Source of the DNA: Planctomycetota bacterium
GTDB taxonomy: Bacteria; Planctomycetota; UBA1135
Direction of reading: 5' to 3'
Length of the DNA: 64,000 bases
NCBI GenBank assembly: GCA_004295085.1
Contig: SHNF01000014.1
Location: 1 to 64,000 of the forward strand
Below, piece by piece: positions 62,362 to 64,000 of this stretch (the first letter of the stretch is position 1; each line of letters starts with the position of its first letter). Below the pieces are notes generated by a model, which did not search any database, was not told the origin of the DNA, and worked only from the letters and a program-made list of their open reading frames with translations. A program made the translations under genes and the position numbers.

Positions 62362-63363
62362 ATGCGGCGGAATCGCCAGATCTTGTTGCAGGGTCGTCCC
62401 TCCGGCCTGCCCACGCTCGATCATTTCCGGCTGGTCGAGAGTCCGATGCCGCAACCGAAGGAAGGCGAGCTGCTAGTGCGGAACGTCCTGTTGTCGCTGG
62501 ACCCGTACATGCGCGGCATGATGGACGAAGGGAAGTCGTACATCCCGCCGGTGCCCGTGGGAGGCGTGATGCGCGGCGAGACGGTCGGCGAGGTGGTGGA
62601 GACGCGCGATCCGCGCTTCGCCGCTGGCGAGATCGTGGTCGGCCCGGGCCATTGGCAGGAATACGCGTCGTTCCGGGCTGCGCGGGCGCGCCAGCTCGAC
62701 CCGGCGGCGGCGCCGGTCTCCACGGCGCTGGGCGTGCTCGGCATGCCGGGGAAGACCGCCTACGTTGGTTTGTTCAAGATCGCGAAGCCGAAGCCCGGGG
62801 AGACGGTGGTCGTTTCCGCGGCCAGCGGCGCGGTGGGAGCCGCCGCCGGCCAGATGGCGAAGATCCATGGCTGCCGCGTGGTCGGCATCGCCGGGGGCGC
62901 AGCCAAGTGCCGCTACGTGACCGGGGAGCTGGGCTTCGATGCCTGTGTCGATCACCGGGCGCCGGGCTTCGCGGAGGAGCTGGCGCGCGCCTGCCCGGAC
63001 GGGATCGACGTGGACTTCGAGAACGTCGGGGGCGGCGTGCTCGCGGCCGTATGGCCGCTGCTCAACGACTTCGCCCGGGTCGCGCTCTGCGGCCTGATCG
63101 CCGAATACAACGACACCGCCCCGCGCGCCGGCCCCAGCCTCGGACCGGTGCTGGAGAAGCGCATCGAGGTGCGCGGCTTCATCGTCATCGACCATGAAGA
63201 GGTCACGCCCGACTTCCTGCGTGAGACGACGCAATGGGTCCGGGAAGGGCGCATCCGCTGCCGGGAGCACTTCGTCGACGGGCTCGAGCGCGCCCCCGAG
63301 GCCTTCCTGGGACTCTTCGAGGGCCGGAACTTCGGCAAGTTGATCGTCCGGGTGGCGTCCTGA
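62362..63363 (+). CDS. zinc-independent MDR NADP-dependent oxidoreductase
   Basis: A 333-residue enzyme of the leukotriene B4 12-hydroxydehydrogenase/quinone oxidoreductase group (CurA/YfmJ-like). Signatures are LLSLDPYMRGMMDEGKSY, LGMPGKTAYVGLFKIAKPK, the nucleotide-binding VSAASGAVGAAAGQMAKIHG, FENVGGG and GLIAEYND. Zinc ligands are absent, as expected for this branch. It should reduce activated double bonds of ketones with NADPH. The gene is monocistronic or weakly linked to the DUF1772 gene. Confidence 0.94.
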   Translation: MRRNRQILLQGRPSGLPTLDHFRLVESPMPQPKEGELLVRNVLLSLDPYMRGMMDEGKSYIPPVPVGGVMRGETVGEVVETRDPRFAAGEIVVGPGHWQEYASFRAARARQLDPAAAPVSTALGVLGMPGKTAYVGLFKIAKPKPGETVVVSAASGAVGAAAGQMAKIHGCRVVGIAGGAAKCRYVTGELGFDACVDHRAPGFAEELARACPDGIDVDFENVGGGVLAAVWPLLNDFARVALCGLIAEYNDTAPRAGPSLGPVLEKRIEVRGFIVIDHEEVTPDFLRETTQWVREGRIRCREHFVDGLERAPEAFLGLFEGRNFGKLIVRVAS

Positions 63364-63435
63364 GGCCGCGGTGTCGATTCCGGGAGCCACGCAACGACCA
63401 TCGAGGGGCCATGAGCCCTCCATCCGGGAGAAACC

Positions 63436-63792
63436 ATGAAGTACCTGTGCCTGGTGTACAACGAGGAGAAGAAGCTGGAGGCCATGTCCAGGAACGAGCT
63501 CGATGCCTTCGTGGACGAGCACCTGGCCTATGACGAGGTGCTCCAGCGAAGCGGGCACTTCATCGTGTCGGAGGCCCTGGAATCGGTGCAGGCGGCCACG
63601 ACCGTGCGGGTCCGCAACGGCAGGCTGTCGGTCACCGACGGTCCCTTCGCCGAGACCAAGGAACAGCTCGGCGGGTTCTTCCTGATCCAGGCCAGTGACC
63701 TGAACGAGGCCATCCAGGTGGCTTCGAAGATCCCTTCGGCGCGCCTGGGGAGCATCGAGGTGCGGCCGATCCGTGAATTGAGCCGGCCGTAG
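63436..63792 (+). CDS. YCII-related (DGPF) domain protein
   Basis: A 118-residue protein: MKYLCLVYNEEKKLEAMSR, then RVRNGRLSVTDGPFAETKEQ, LGGFFLIQASDLNEAIQVAS and GSIEVRPIREL. The DGPFAETKE motif is diagnostic of the YCII/DGPF group. Such proteins often accompany ECF sigma factors in actinobacteria and planctomycetes, but none is visible before the window ends. GGGAGAAACC serves as ribosome binding site. Confidence 0.93.
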   Translation: MKYLCLVYNEEKKLEAMSRNELDAFVDEHLAYDEVLQRSGHFIVSEALESVQAATTVRVRNGRLSVTDGPFAETKEQLGGFFLIQASDLNEAIQVASKIPSARLGSIEVRPIRELSRP

Positions 63793-63806
63793 CCGGGCAT
63801 GGTGAG

Positions 63807-63812
63807 TAGACT
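63807..63812 (+). promoter_or_regulatory. candidate -10 of the DUF427 gene
   Basis: TAGACT upstream of a conventional leader with GAGGAGG before the ATG at 63837. Confidence 0.4.
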
Positions 63813-63836
63813 GAGGAGTAGAGGAGGAATGCAGCG

Positions 63837-64000
63837 ATGAAGGCGACCTTGAAGAGCCGGGTGATCGCGGAGAGCGACGACATCATCGAGGTGGACGGCT
63901 ACCTGTACTTCCCGCGCTCCGCCGTGCGCATGGACTGGCTGGCGAAGGCCGAGAAGACCGCCGACGACCTCGAGTGCCCGCACGGCGTGCAGTTCTACGA
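63837..64000 (+). CDS. DUF427 domain protein (partial, runs off the window)
   Basis: The first 54 codons are present: MKATLKSRVIAESDDIIEVD, then GYLYFPRSAVRMDWLAKAEK and TADDLECPHGVQFY. This is the start of a DUF427 domain, in which the V-I-A-x-S-D-D/x-V-x-V-E-G...YFP pattern is conserved. The function of DUF427 is unknown. The 3' end is outside the window. Confidence 0.88.
   Translation, partial: MKATLKSRVIAESDDIIEVDGYLYFPRSAVRMDWLAKAEKTADDLECPHGVQFY

Overview
The window is high-GC, gene-dense bacterial chromosome. It carries a Ser/Thr kinase fused to TPR repeats with DWG in place of DFG, many secreted FG-GAP and beta-propeller proteins, and large multidomain exoproteins with lineage-specific C-terminal tails. 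There is no recognisable operon for a core cellular machine. Together this suggests a Planctomycetota-type bacterium. That placement is an inference from protein style; no rRNA or other marker gene is present.

Layout. 0-6 kb: an S41-like protease, a DUF1579 protein and a TetR-controlled ABC-2 efflux operon. 6-9.4 kb: beta-carbonic anhydrase, a secreted propeller, and two thioredoxin-fold proteins. The second of these has an in-frame UGA exactly where the first redox cysteine belongs, followed by a SECIS-like hairpin, so it is probably a selenoprotein. After it come remnants of a MntA/HepT toxin-antitoxin pair. 9.4-14.5 kb: kinase-TPR protein, HMG-CoA-lyase-like enzyme, glycosyltransferase. 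14.5-32 kb: an exoprotein region with two FG-GAP proteins, a novel-looking Cys-Ser repeat protein of lower GC, two tandem outer-membrane-like lipoproteins, and four large exoproteins that share one C-terminal module of about 390 residues.

32-43 kb: a DUF4157-SH3-NlpC/P60-like protein, then a methionine operon (homocysteine methyltransferase/MTHFR fusion plus metH) preceded by a clear SAM (S-box) riboswitch, two propeller proteins, and an HNH nuclease gene that looks like a solitary integron cassette with its attC site. 43-53.5 kb: GH97 glycosidase, Fic protein, an operon of HAD phosphatase plus a binding-protein-dependent ABC importer, an intact higBA module and a decayed hicBA module. 53.7-64 kb: mostly small metabolic or conserved-unknown genes (DUF2235, DUF167, NUDIX, VOC, MOSC, metallo-beta-lactamase fold, DUF1772, MDR reductase, YCII, DUF427) plus a matrixin-like protease.

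Expression signals. In at least six genes a TAnnnT hexamer ends exactly six bases before the start codon, so transcription would begin at the start codon itself. Leaderless mRNAs are therefore probably common here. Other genes have ordinary purine-rich ribosome binding sites.
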